Made by a program: the position numbers and the translations under genes. This document shows, in pieces, positions 1-5,752 of a stretch of DNA of 64,000 nucleotides (positions are counted from its first letter, which is position 1; each line of letters starts with the position of its first letter). The DNA is from Anaerolineales bacterium (GTDB lineage Bacteria; Chloroflexota; Anaerolineae; Anaerolineales; Villigracilaceae). The notes below the pieces were generated by a model. That model searched no databases, was not told where the DNA came from, and saw nothing but the letters and a program-made list of their open reading frames with translations. The stretch spans positions 1 to 64,000 of the forward strand of contig JAGUZU010000051.1 in NCBI GenBank assembly GCA_020060625.1, read 5' to 3'.

Positions 1-1487
1 GTGTTTAAGGGGTGTTTAAAAGAGTTTAAATCACTCCCATTTGCGTCCACCATATGACTCCCATTTGCGTCTGCTAATGCTCCCATTTGCGTCCAGCTAT
101 TACTCCCATCTGCGTCTGCCATATGACTCCCATTTGCGTCCACCTTATTCCTCCCATCTGCGTCCAGCGGTTCGTCCAGCAATACCCGAAAGGCACGCGA
201 CATCGACTCCACGCGCAGGTCGGCGTAGGTCTTTGAATCAGGCAGGTCGATTTCCTGCAGAAAGCGGGAGAGGTTGCCCCCGCGTTGTTGCGAAGTCCAA
301 TGCAGATGGAGCCAGGCTTGCACGGTCTTGTAACGGGTGGAGCCGATCAACTCCGCCATCTCCTGATACCCGCGTTTGAACGTCACCACATCCCGGCGTT
401 CGCCGGTGCGGGCATTGATGAATGCCATATCGCGCGCGACCGTGATCAACCAGGCCTGCGCGGGCGTCAGGTTGTAGCGGTGGATGGTTTCCGTGATGAA
501 GTAGTGCGGGATGTGGATGTCACCGAGGCAGTTGATGATCCTGCGATGCAGTTCCTGCGCCAGACGCTCGATTTCAGGTGAAAAGTTTTCACCTGAAAAC
601 TTTTCACCTGTTTCCAGCTTCACCATATCCATCACCGTGTTCAATGGGGGATGGGATAACTTCACGTCCAACGGATCGAGGAGTTCCATGACATCTTCGA
701 CTGCCAGCATTTCCTGTAAGGCGCTGGTGGTGGAACTGTGTTTTTCGATCAAGGCTTTCAATCGCAGATGCACCGCCGTGGCGTCAGCGCGTGTCAGGCG
801 CGGGGTCATGCAGACCTGGTAACGGATCGGTGCGCGATGCGGGCGTCCGTCCCGTCCACGCCGGAAGCGGCGCGCATCCTGTGAATCGACCCGTTGCACG
901 AGTCCGGTCAGGTGTGCTTGAATGCCGGCGTGTTTCAACAATCGCCAGAAGGCACCGTTGCTCATGGCGCTGAAACGCATCACCTCACGGCTGTATAGCG
1001 GCTTTCCAGATGGACCATTCTGATCCTGCACCCGCCATGCCGCTTGATGGAAGCCAACATACAACCAGACCGCCTTCGGTCCGATCTCCATCCCCAGTCT
1101 TCGCAGATAGCCTTTCACCACGACCTGCTTGTGCGGCTGGACGATGCGGTCGTAATCCAGCCACTGCACAGGCTCGATGTTTAATTCCGATTCTTCCATC
1201 TCATCCGCTTCGGTTTCCATCTCCATCTCTTCCTGTGACTCATCGCCAACAACGAACTTCACAGAGACGGAACGATTCAAAATCCCAACCAGCAATCGTT
1301 GGACTGTGCTGGTCAGACGCGACTCCAACCAGTCACGGGCATAGGCATTGCGTGTGGAAACAAGCAGCACATCGTTTTTCAATTCCAGGGCTTGCGTGCC
1401 GAGCACCCAGGTTTCATACGAGGCGCGCGGCATGTCCAACTGCAATTGAGCCAGCACGGAACTCCAGGCTTGTTGAAGATCGCTCAT
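1..1487 (-). CDS. Putative replication initiator with DnaA domain I-like N-terminus (partial)
   Basis: An open frame runs from an ATG at 1485-1487 through the left window edge without a stop (495 codons visible). Residues 1-82 read like DnaA domain I and match the DnaA at 26837-28186 at about 48 of 80 positions by eye, including the shared blocks SVLAQLQ, DMPRAS and RNAYARDWLESRL. An acidic linker (about 82-105) follows, then a long region with two helix-turn-helix-like stretches (about 160-185 and 375-395). The tail (439-485) is built of DANGS/DADGS repeats. No AAA+ domain or DnaA domain IV is visible. In DnaA, domain I self-associates and contacts helicase or loaders, so the inferred role is element replication initiation with recruitment of the host helicase. 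It lies downstream of parA and a DNA-binding-like gene on the same strand. The initiator role is inference; the frame and the DnaA similarity are seen directly. Confidence 0.8.
   Translation of the reverse strand, partial: MSDLQQAWSSVLAQLQLDMPRASYETWVLGTQALELKNDVLLVSTRNAYARDWLESRLTSTVQRLLVGILNRSVSVKFVVGDESQEEMEMETEADEMEESELNIEPVQWLDYDRIVQPHKQVVVKGYLRRLGMEIGPKAVWLYVGFHQAAWRVQDQNGPSGKPLYSREVMRFSAMSNGAFWRLLKHAGIQAHLTGLVQRVDSQDARRFRRGRDGRPHRAPIRYQVCMTPRLTRADATAVHLRLKALIEKHSSTTSALQEMLAVEDVMELLDPLDVKLSHPPLNTVMDMVKLETGEKFSGENFSPEIERLAQELHRRIINCLGDIHIPHYFITETIHRYNLTPAQAWLITVARDMAFINARTGERRDVVTFKRGYQEMAELIGSTRYKTVQAWLHLHWTSQQRGGNLSRFLQEIDLPDSKTYADLRVESMSRAFRVLLDEPLDADGRNKVDANGSHMADADGSNSWTQMGALADANGSHMVDANGSDLNSFKHPLN
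33..173. repeat. Six tandem 22-24 bp repeats inside the initiator gene (iteron-like)
   Basis: Six consecutive units share the plus-strand core CTCCCATYTGCGTC, at 33-56, 57-78, 79-101, 102-125, 126-149 and 150-173. Lengths are 24, 22, 23, 24, 24 and 24 bp. On the minus strand they encode DANGS/DADGS-type units. The short second and third units shift the frame locally and then restore it, so one unit reads TQMGA instead. Unit length and tandem order suit plasmid iterons. Binding by the initiator is inference. Confidence 0.75.
575..610. repeat. 36-bp near-perfect palindrome in the initiator gene
   Basis: Arms CAGGTGAAAAG (575-585) and CTTTTCACCTG (600-610) flank a centre that repeats the same hexamer. 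The whole is palindromic except for the two central bases. It encodes the repeated peptide GEKFSGEKFSPE at about residues 293-304. It could be a binding site or a cruciform, or a small repeat that entered the gene in frame. Confidence 0.7.
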
Positions 1488-1615
1488 GCCGAACATCCCC
1501 GTAAAACAAGCCTGGGTCTCCCAGACCGTTCATGGTGGATTTCTTTCGCCTCAGCCCTTCCTGAGCGTTCGACGTAGGCGGCAGTGCAGGCGGATGTGTG
1601 GGCGGCGCGTGGACA

Positions 1616-1652
1616 GGATGCAGGCGGCACGTTGTCCATGCCGCCTGCGTCC
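1616..1652. other. Intergenic hairpin between initiator and upstream gene
   Basis: GCAGGCGGC (1620-1628) and GCCGCCTGC (1640-1648) pair perfectly around an 11-nt loop, with extra GGA/TCC pairing. No T-run follows on either strand, so an RNA structure or protein site is as likely as a terminator. Nothing else convincing was seen in 1488-1695. Confidence 0.5.
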
Positions 1653-1695
1653 CTCATCTCATTCCATTGAAAAAGTTTTTTTTGGTGGAACTTCA

Positions 1696-2298
1696 TCATT
1701 TGCCTTTGTGCGCTAAAGTGAATGTGGTGGATTTCGGTTTGGGTTCCAGCCTCAACAATCCTGTTTCATAGGCTTTCAGACCAAAGCGCAGCAGGGCTGT
1801 GATCAATTCCCCGATGGGTACATGCAAGCCATCCTCGGAGGCCAGCGCCGCCAGTTCCTGTTTGAGTTCGGGCGGGAAGCCGCGCCAGGTGGTGATGACC
1901 TTCCACAAGGCCTCCGGTCGTTTATGTTTGGCAGTACGTTGAGGTCTGTTGAACGAATGTGAGGAGTCGCTTCGTGGGAAGAGAGTCATGCGCATGCGTT
2001 CCGGATTGGGTCGGGGATGGAGATCGAAATCCCCGCGTTCATAGGAACGCAGGGCGTAGTCGAGCACCACACACGCCACCTCACCTGAGGGAACCAGCAG
2101 GTCGTCGGCTATTGCCTTGACTTTCAATGCCAGTTTGGGATCGATGCCGCGATAGACCACCTTGCGGCTCTGTTGCTGTTTTTCCCACTGACGGTTGCGC
2201 TTGCGCGGCGCTGCCACACGCAGCGAGTCATAGAGGCTGGGTGGTTGAACGGGGTTGGGTGTTTCGGTCTTGTCAAAGGGGTCGCGTCTTCCGGTCAT
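1696..2298 (-). CDS. Protein with two similar DNA-binding-like halves, next to ParA
   Basis: This 200-residue protein starts at ATG 2298, preceded by AGGAG eight bases after the parA stop. Starts further upstream lie inside parA. The protein contains two similar halves. The first (about residues 45-98) and the second (about 131-185) share the pattern K-V-x-x-RG-x-x-P-x-L...VP-x-GE...L-x-x-(A/G)-L-(R/K)-x-Y-E-x-G, ending in a proline/arginine stretch. Each half looks like a ribbon-helix-helix or small ParB-type centromere-binding module, so one chain could act as a covalent dimer. Its place between parA and the initiator suggests the centromere-binding partner of ParA or a copy-number repressor. 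The family was not recognised; the function is inferred from position and the internal duplication. Confidence 0.75.
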   Translation of the reverse strand: MTGRRDPFDKTETPNPVQPPSLYDSLRVAAPRKRNRQWEKQQQSRKVVYRGIDPKLALKVKAIADDLLVPSGEVACVVLDYALRSYERGDFDLHPRPNPERMRMTLFPRSDSSHSFNRPQRTAKHKRPEALWKVITTWRGFPPELKQELAALASEDGLHVPIGELITALLRFGLKAYETGLLRLEPKPKSTTFTLAHKGK

Positions 2299-2306
2299 AT
2301 CCACTC

Positions 2307-3077
2307 CTAGAACTTCATCACATGCTGGGTCAGCGCCTGATACTGCTTCGCGGCGCGACATAGTTCGTCCATTTCAAAGATCGTCTTGCCTTCGGCGGCG
2401 CATTCTCTGAGCAGTGTGGAGCGATGGATGGGCGGCAGGACACTCGTATCAAACCGTTCCATTAGGGTTTCCATTGTGGCTTTGCTCTCGCGGGTTTGTT
2501 CGTCGAAGAAGGTCGGCAGGATGCCCAATAGATTTCCGCGCCAGTTTTTCTTTTCCTGAAGCACACTCATTATGAGCAGCACCTTCGAGACGCCGTCTGC
2601 AGAAAGGAACTCGGTGGCAGTTGGCACGATCACCAGGTCAGAGGCCCAGACCGCACGTTCCTGGATACCGCCCACACTGGGCGCCGTATCGAAGAGGATG
2701 TAATGAAGTCCATCCTTGAAGAAGCGTTGGATCGATTGGCGGATGGCGGAGATGGGTTTATCCTGCGCGTTGAGCACGGTCTGGGCTGCCATTGTCTGCT
2801 GGTCACCCGGTAATAAATACAATCCCTCCCGTCCGGAAAAACGCACCCACGACTGCACAAAGGTGGTCTCCTGGGGGGTGCTTCCCATTGTGAGCAGATA
2901 AAACGCGCCGGGCTCGGGGTTGCGTCCCAGGGCGGTGGCGGATTGTCCCTGTGGGTCCAGATCGATCAGCAGAACGCGCCGGCCCTTTTGGGAAAGACCG
3001 TGGGCAAGGGAAACGGCGGTGGTGGTTTTGCCGACCCCGCCCTTTTGATTGGCAATGCAAATAACTTTGGTGGACAT
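2307..3077 (-). CDS. parA: ParA-type partition ATPase
   Basis: A 256-residue ParA/Soj-family P-loop ATPase, which segregates plasmids or chromosomes by ATP-driven patterning on the nucleoid. The deviant Walker A motif KGGVGKTT is at residues 12-19, LLIDLDPQG follows near 36-44, and a FDTAPSVGG Walker B-type motif lies in the middle. It lacks a long N-terminal helix-turn-helix extension, as in chromosomal and type Ib plasmid ParA. GAGG lies upstream of the ATG at 3077. The gene heads a tight run with the two-half DNA-binding-like protein (8-nt gap) and then the initiator. Together they make a partition and replication module for the mobile element. Confidence 0.93.
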   Translation of the reverse strand: MSTKVICIANQKGGVGKTTTAVSLAHGLSQKGRRVLLIDLDPQGQSATALGRNPEPGAFYLLTMGSTPQETTFVQSWVRFSGREGLYLLPGDQQTMAAQTVLNAQDKPISAIRQSIQRFFKDGLHYILFDTAPSVGGIQERAVWASDLVIVPTATEFLSADGVSKVLLIMSVLQEKKNWRGNLLGILPTFFDEQTRESKATMETLMERFDTSVLPPIHRSTLLRECAAEGKTIFEMDELCRAAKQYQALTQHVMKF

Positions 3078-3106
3078 AAGATGGATTTCCTCGAATGGGT
3101 TATGGA

Positions 3107-3202
3107 TTAGCGGAGAAACGCGATCACCAGCAGAACGATGATCAGCCCCACTGCGATAGGGCCGAAGCAGGTTGCCACACCGGAAAGAATTCCTGCAATC
3201 AT
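3107..3202 (-). CDS. 31-residue single-helix membrane peptide
   Basis: ATG at 3202 is preceded by a strong GGAGGG six bases away, which overlaps the end of the upstream gene (its stop at 3206 lies three bases before this ATG). The product is 31 residues, almost entirely hydrophobic, with a core AVGLIIVLLVIAFLR ending in one arginine. This is a single transmembrane helix with an Arg cap. The ribosome binding site and the tight packing between the RHH-like gene and parA argue that it is translated. The function is unknown; small hydrophobic toxins and holin-like peptides are possibilities only. Confidence 0.55.
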   Translation of the reverse strand: MIAGILSGVATCFGPIAVGLIIVLLVIAFLR

Positions 3203-3205
3203 GAT

Positions 3206-3421
3206 TTACCCTCCTTTCATTTCCAACTGGTTTGGTTCATCCACAGGGTGGATGTCGGATTGGGTTGGAATGGGTGTTTCGACCGGGATCATGCCCAGCT
3301 TTTGCAGTTCCCTGCGGATGATCAAGGCTGCCTGAGCCTTGGGAGCGCGGTACTCACGCTGCGCCAGATCGTTCAGCGCGGTCAGTTCGTAATCCCGCAA
3401 ATGGATGATGACTTTCGCCAT
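3206..3421 (-). CDS. Small ribbon-helix-helix-like protein
   Basis: A 71-residue protein from ATG 3421, with GAGG four bases upstream. An in-frame GTG at 3427 is an alternative start. It begins MAKVIIHLRDYELTALNDLA, a beta strand plus helix pattern typical of Arc/CopG/MetJ-fold repressors, with a second helix around residues 25-43 and a proline-rich tail. It probably controls the short minus-strand run it opens (membrane peptide, parA, two-half protein, initiator). The fold is inferred from the pattern; no exact family was recognised. Confidence 0.7.
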   Translation of the reverse strand: MAKVIIHLRDYELTALNDLAQREYRAPKAQAALIIRRELQKLGMIPVETPIPTQSDIHPVDEPNQLEMKGG

Positions 3422-3433
3422 GTTCACCTCGTG

Positions 3434-3471
3434 TGAAAAAAATAAAAGAGCCGTACAGTGACGGCTCTTTT
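3434..3471 (-). terminator. Rho-independent terminator (minus strand)
   Basis: A perfect 11-bp stem, AAAAGAGCCGT with ACGGCTCTTTT (3444-3454 and 3461-3471), has a six-base loop. On the minus strand the second arm runs into a T-rich tail (3435-3443). It ends transcription of the 3695-4363 gene just before the next promoter-proximal gene. Confidence 0.8.
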
Positions 3472-3694
3472 ATCAGGCGTGAGTCAAGGAATTACCCAGT
3501 TTGATTTATGGGAATTCTACGGAAATTCATAAATGCAAAAATTAAATGGTTGAGTGGCGTGAATCGCCAATGTGACTGGTTGTATTGTTTTGGAAAATTT
3601 GAATCCAAAATGATTGGAAACGCTTTTCAGGAAATATCCTGACGTATGGGTTCCAGTTTGCTTCCTCCCTGAATTGAACTTGCAGTTGCCTTGC

Positions 3695-4363
3695 TTACGC
3701 GATTTCTTTTTCGCGCTCCTGTATGCGGGCGGACTTTTTCGCCTTTGCCCGGCGGCGGATTTCATCAATCGCGCGCTGCCGCCAGACACTGTAGTAGGTT
3801 TGTTCGGAGACAATCGGGGAGCCGTCTGAATTGGTTCCCAGATGCTCGGCGATCAATTCCCCAAGCGTGAAGGCATCGCGCATCGGGTCGCGATTTTCCC
3901 ACTTCATGGCAATGGGGAGCCAGCGCTCCAGGGGAAAAGTGGGTTTGCGACCGCGTCGAGCCGGCATGTTGAAGAGGTCAAAGGGTTCGATCATCTGTGG
4001 TTCAGGGGGAGTGGTTTGGATTTGCACCACTTCCTTTTCCTTCAATTCATAGCCCCACAGATTCATGAACGCCTCGGTCCAGCTTCCTTTTTGCGGATGA
4101 TGGAAGATGGATTTCTTCAAACGGATCAACTGGTCGATCCAAAGACCGAGACCAACTCCAACCGTGACCAATATCATCAGCAGGACCACATGATACATGA
4201 TGGCGACTTGCGCCATTGCGGTGCCCAGCCCGGTTTCGAGGTTGTCATAAGACCAGGTGATATGCAGCAAAATACCTATGAGGGCAATCTTGAGCAGGAC
4301 AATCAGGATCATTTTTTTGGGTGAACCATATTTATTGGCTCGAATCAAGGAATAAAGTTTCAT
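3695..4363 (-). CDS. Two-helix membrane protein with conserved-looking cytoplasmic C-terminus
   Basis: A 222-residue protein. Two hydrophobic segments (about residues 17-37 and 50-75) precede a soluble part. That part has a basic stretch GRKPTFPLERW and a predicted helical region with R/K-rich repeats at the C-terminus (about 195-222). The basic tail and the GRKP motif suggest DNA or protein contact at the membrane. It lies in the mobile element between the ParA block and the recombinase block. The start at 4363 has a TAGAAT box ending 10 bases upstream and no Shine-Dalgarno sequence, so the mRNA may be leaderless. The family was not recognised; a conjugation accessory or membrane-anchoring role is a guess. 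Confidence 0.75.
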   Translation of the reverse strand: MKLYSLIRANKYGSPKKMILIVLLKIALIGILLHITWSYDNLETGLGTAMAQVAIMYHVVLLMILVTVGVGLGLWIDQLIRLKKSIFHHPQKGSWTEAFMNLWGYELKEKEVVQIQTTPPEPQMIEPFDLFNMPARRGRKPTFPLERWLPIAMKWENRDPMRDAFTLGELIAEHLGTNSDGSPIVSEQTYYSVWRQRAIDEIRRRAKAKKSARIQEREKEIA

Positions 4364-4642
4364 GGGGCGAGGATTCTACCTGAGATAAATTTCACAAAGA
4401 AGATAAAAATTGCTTACATTTTTGAAATTCGATAAATAGGACATTATTTATAGGAAATAGATGCTCCGATGGTTAATCGCATTTGATTTTGACAGTGGAT
4501 CTGAATTTTCATAATCAAATTATCAAACATACTGAACTCAAACTTGACTCTCGCCTTGTAAAACAGTGGGGAAGTACAACATTGAATGAAGAGGAAGTAA
4601 TGTGATGATGAAAATGAAAATAAATATGCGGGAGGACTGATC
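4364..4642. other. AT-rich intergenic region with a minus-strand -10 box
   Basis: This stretch is noticeably AT-rich. TAGAAT reads on the minus strand at 4373-4378, ten bases before the ATG at 4363. On the plus strand a 12-codon ORF rich in Met and Lys (starting near 4602) ends overlapping the TTG start of the next gene and could couple translation. No repeat array or RNA gene was seen. Confidence 0.5.
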
Positions 4643-4840
4643 TTGGAAAACACTCCTCCATTGGATGCAGATCGCATTGCCCTGCGACTGATGTTCAGGG
4701 CAATCGCAGAGTATGGTCGAAAAGTTCGATTGCGCCGGCAGGCTGCGGATGAAAAGACGGAACCGCTGGATCCAAAACCGGATCAGCAGGTTCATCAACC
4801 ACGAAAAAAGAAGAAGGCTGTTGTACGTCGCGATGAATAG
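4643..4840 (+). CDS. Small basic protein of the mobile element
   Basis: A 65-residue protein starting at TTG 4643, with GGGAGG eight bases upstream; no in-frame ATG is available. Residues 8-35 form an Arg-rich amphipathic helix-like stretch (RLMFRAIAEYGRKVRLRR). The C-terminus ends in a lysine/arginine cluster (RKKKKAVVRR). Its strong positive charge suggests nucleic acid binding. The family was not recognised. It precedes the excisionase-like gene and the recombinases in the same direction. Confidence 0.5.
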   Translation: MENTPPLDADRIALRLMFRAIAEYGRKVRLRRQAADEKTEPLDPKPDQQVHQPRKKKKAVVRRDE

Positions 4841-4921
4841 CGAATGATAATGATTGGAGGCTTTGCATGGTTTGTCTCAATTGAAAATTTAATACACTGG
4901 GCGTATCCCTCGCTGTGAACG

Positions 4922-4939
4922 ACAGGTATAATTCCCTGT
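4922..4939 (+). promoter_or_regulatory. -10 box embedded in an inverted repeat upstream of the excisionase-like gene
   Basis: TATAAT at 4927-4932 lies between ACAGG (4922-4926) and CCTGT (4935-4939), so a dimeric repressor bound there would cover the promoter. GGAG and the ATG at 4953 follow. Confidence 0.5.
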
Positions 4940-4952
4940 TGGAGCGCAAATA

Positions 4953-5165
4953 ATGACTGATGACGAATGGCTGACAATCCAACAGGCGGCGAAAGTAAGC
5001 GGTTATCATGCCGAATATCTGCGCATCATTGTTCGAGCGGGGAAGGTGGTTGCCCATAAATTTGGTCCGGTCTGGGCAATCAGCAAAAAGTCCCTGCTGT
5101 CCTATCTGAAAACTGCGGAAAAATCCGACGATAGGCGGCATGGTCCCAAAGTGATCAAAAAATAA
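4953..5165 (+). CDS. Excisionase-like helix-turn-helix protein
   Basis: A 70-residue protein of the MerR-like/excisionase helix-turn-helix type. LTIQQAAKVSGYHAEYLRIIVRAGKVVAHKFG (residues 7-38) has the recognition helix followed by a beta wing, and WAISKKSLLSYL closes the domain. This is the usual Xis/DNA-binding domain layout. It lies upstream of two serine recombinases, so it is a candidate recombination directionality factor or a regulator of the recombinase genes. GGAG lies upstream of the ATG. The fold is well supported; the role is inferred. Confidence 0.78.
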   Translation: MTDDEWLTIQQAAKVSGYHAEYLRIIVRAGKVVAHKFGPVWAISKKSLLSYLKTAEKSDDRRHGPKVIKK

Positions 5166-5199
5166 ATCCTTTTTACACGATCCGTTGTTTGCTTGTTAA

Positions 5200-5227
5200 A
5201 AATACATTTTACTGGTAAAATGTATTT
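5200..5227. promoter_or_regulatory. 28-bp palindrome, probable operator
   Basis: AAATACATTTTAC (5200-5212) and GTAAAATGTATTT (5215-5227) are perfect inverted repeats around two bases. The site lies 35 bp after the excisionase-like gene and 180 bp before the next gene. There is no T-run typical of a terminator. It is a candidate operator for one of the element's regulators. Confidence 0.6.
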
Positions 5228-5329
5228 GCACCGAATAACGGGCGCGTAAAGTGCTGGAACACGATACACGCCCTGACCCAACCCACCGATATCAGCGGTA
5301 GGCGGGCTATTCGTATTATAGCCTCTGCA

Positions 5330-5361
5330 AACGCCCTGGTGGGATTCCATCGGGGCGTTTT
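5330..5361 (+). terminator. Possible terminator or leader hairpin
   Basis: AACGCCC (5330-5336) pairs with GGGCGTT (5353-5359), with extra pairing in the loop, followed by TTGCTTT. It lies 47 bases before the ATG at 5408, so it may be a terminator for upstream transcripts or an attenuator-like leader structure. Confidence 0.5.
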
Positions 5362-5407
5362 GCTTTCCGGCTGGGGGAAGTGAAACGCCCAAACAAGGAG
5401 ACAACCT

Positions 5408-5662
5408 ATGGATGTTCAATTTTTGACTCGTAAAGCCGCCCGGGTGGTCATGCCAGACCGGGCGTCAACTCTCGCAAATCTCTCCGTGCTGCGCCAGGAA
5501 TGGGAGCAGGCTGCGGAAGGGGACAGCCTGATCAATGTTCCCGCCTCGGTTGGGCTGCTTCTTTTTGATGTCACTGCCAGATTGGGGTTGACCCGGGAGG
5601 AGCAGGCCCAGGTGTTGGGCGACCAGCTTTTCCGGGAGGCATTGGTCAAGTTGCAACTGTAG
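5408..5662 (+). CDS. Small protein upstream of the recombinases, function unknown
   Basis: An 84-residue protein with AAGGAGA eight bases before ATG 5408. It is helical in appearance. Residues 45-84 (VPASVGLLLFDVTARLGLTREEQAQVLG...) have a spacing that resembles a small helix-turn-helix: a helix, a turn at LGLT, then REEQAQVLG. No family was recognised. It is in line with the excisionase-like gene and the recombinases, so it may be an accessory or regulatory factor for integration. Confidence 0.65.
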   Translation: MDVQFLTRKAARVVMPDRASTLANLSVLRQEWEQAAEGDSLINVPASVGLLLFDVTARLGLTREEQAQVLGDQLFREALVKLQL

Positions 5663-5676
5663 CAGTTCAGGAATGA

Positions 5677-5711
5677 CCTGAAGGGATCCAGCCAGCCATG
5701 ATCCCTTCAGG
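5677..5711. other. Strong intergenic hairpin before the first recombinase
   Basis: A perfect 12-bp stem, CCTGAAGGGATC with GATCCCTTCAGG, has an 11-base loop. No T-run follows in either direction. It could cap the upstream mRNA or be a protein site. Confidence 0.6.
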
Positions 5712-5752
5712 TATCGAAACAAAACAAATAACAAAACTTTTTGGAGTTTTCT

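Noticed and set aside
33-173. CRISPR array
   Set aside because: The units follow each other directly with no unique spacers, and they are part of an open coding frame.
41-1504. Plus-strand short frames over 41-1504
   Set aside because: They are fragmentary and antisense to the uninterrupted minus-strand initiator frame, which has recognisable domains.
3517-3813. Minus-strand frame of 98 codons
   Set aside because: It overlaps the better-supported membrane protein gene in another frame and has low-complexity composition typical of a shadow.
5677-5711. Rho-independent terminator after the 84-residue gene
   Set aside because: The stem is perfect but no T-run follows on either strand, so it is listed as a hairpin only.
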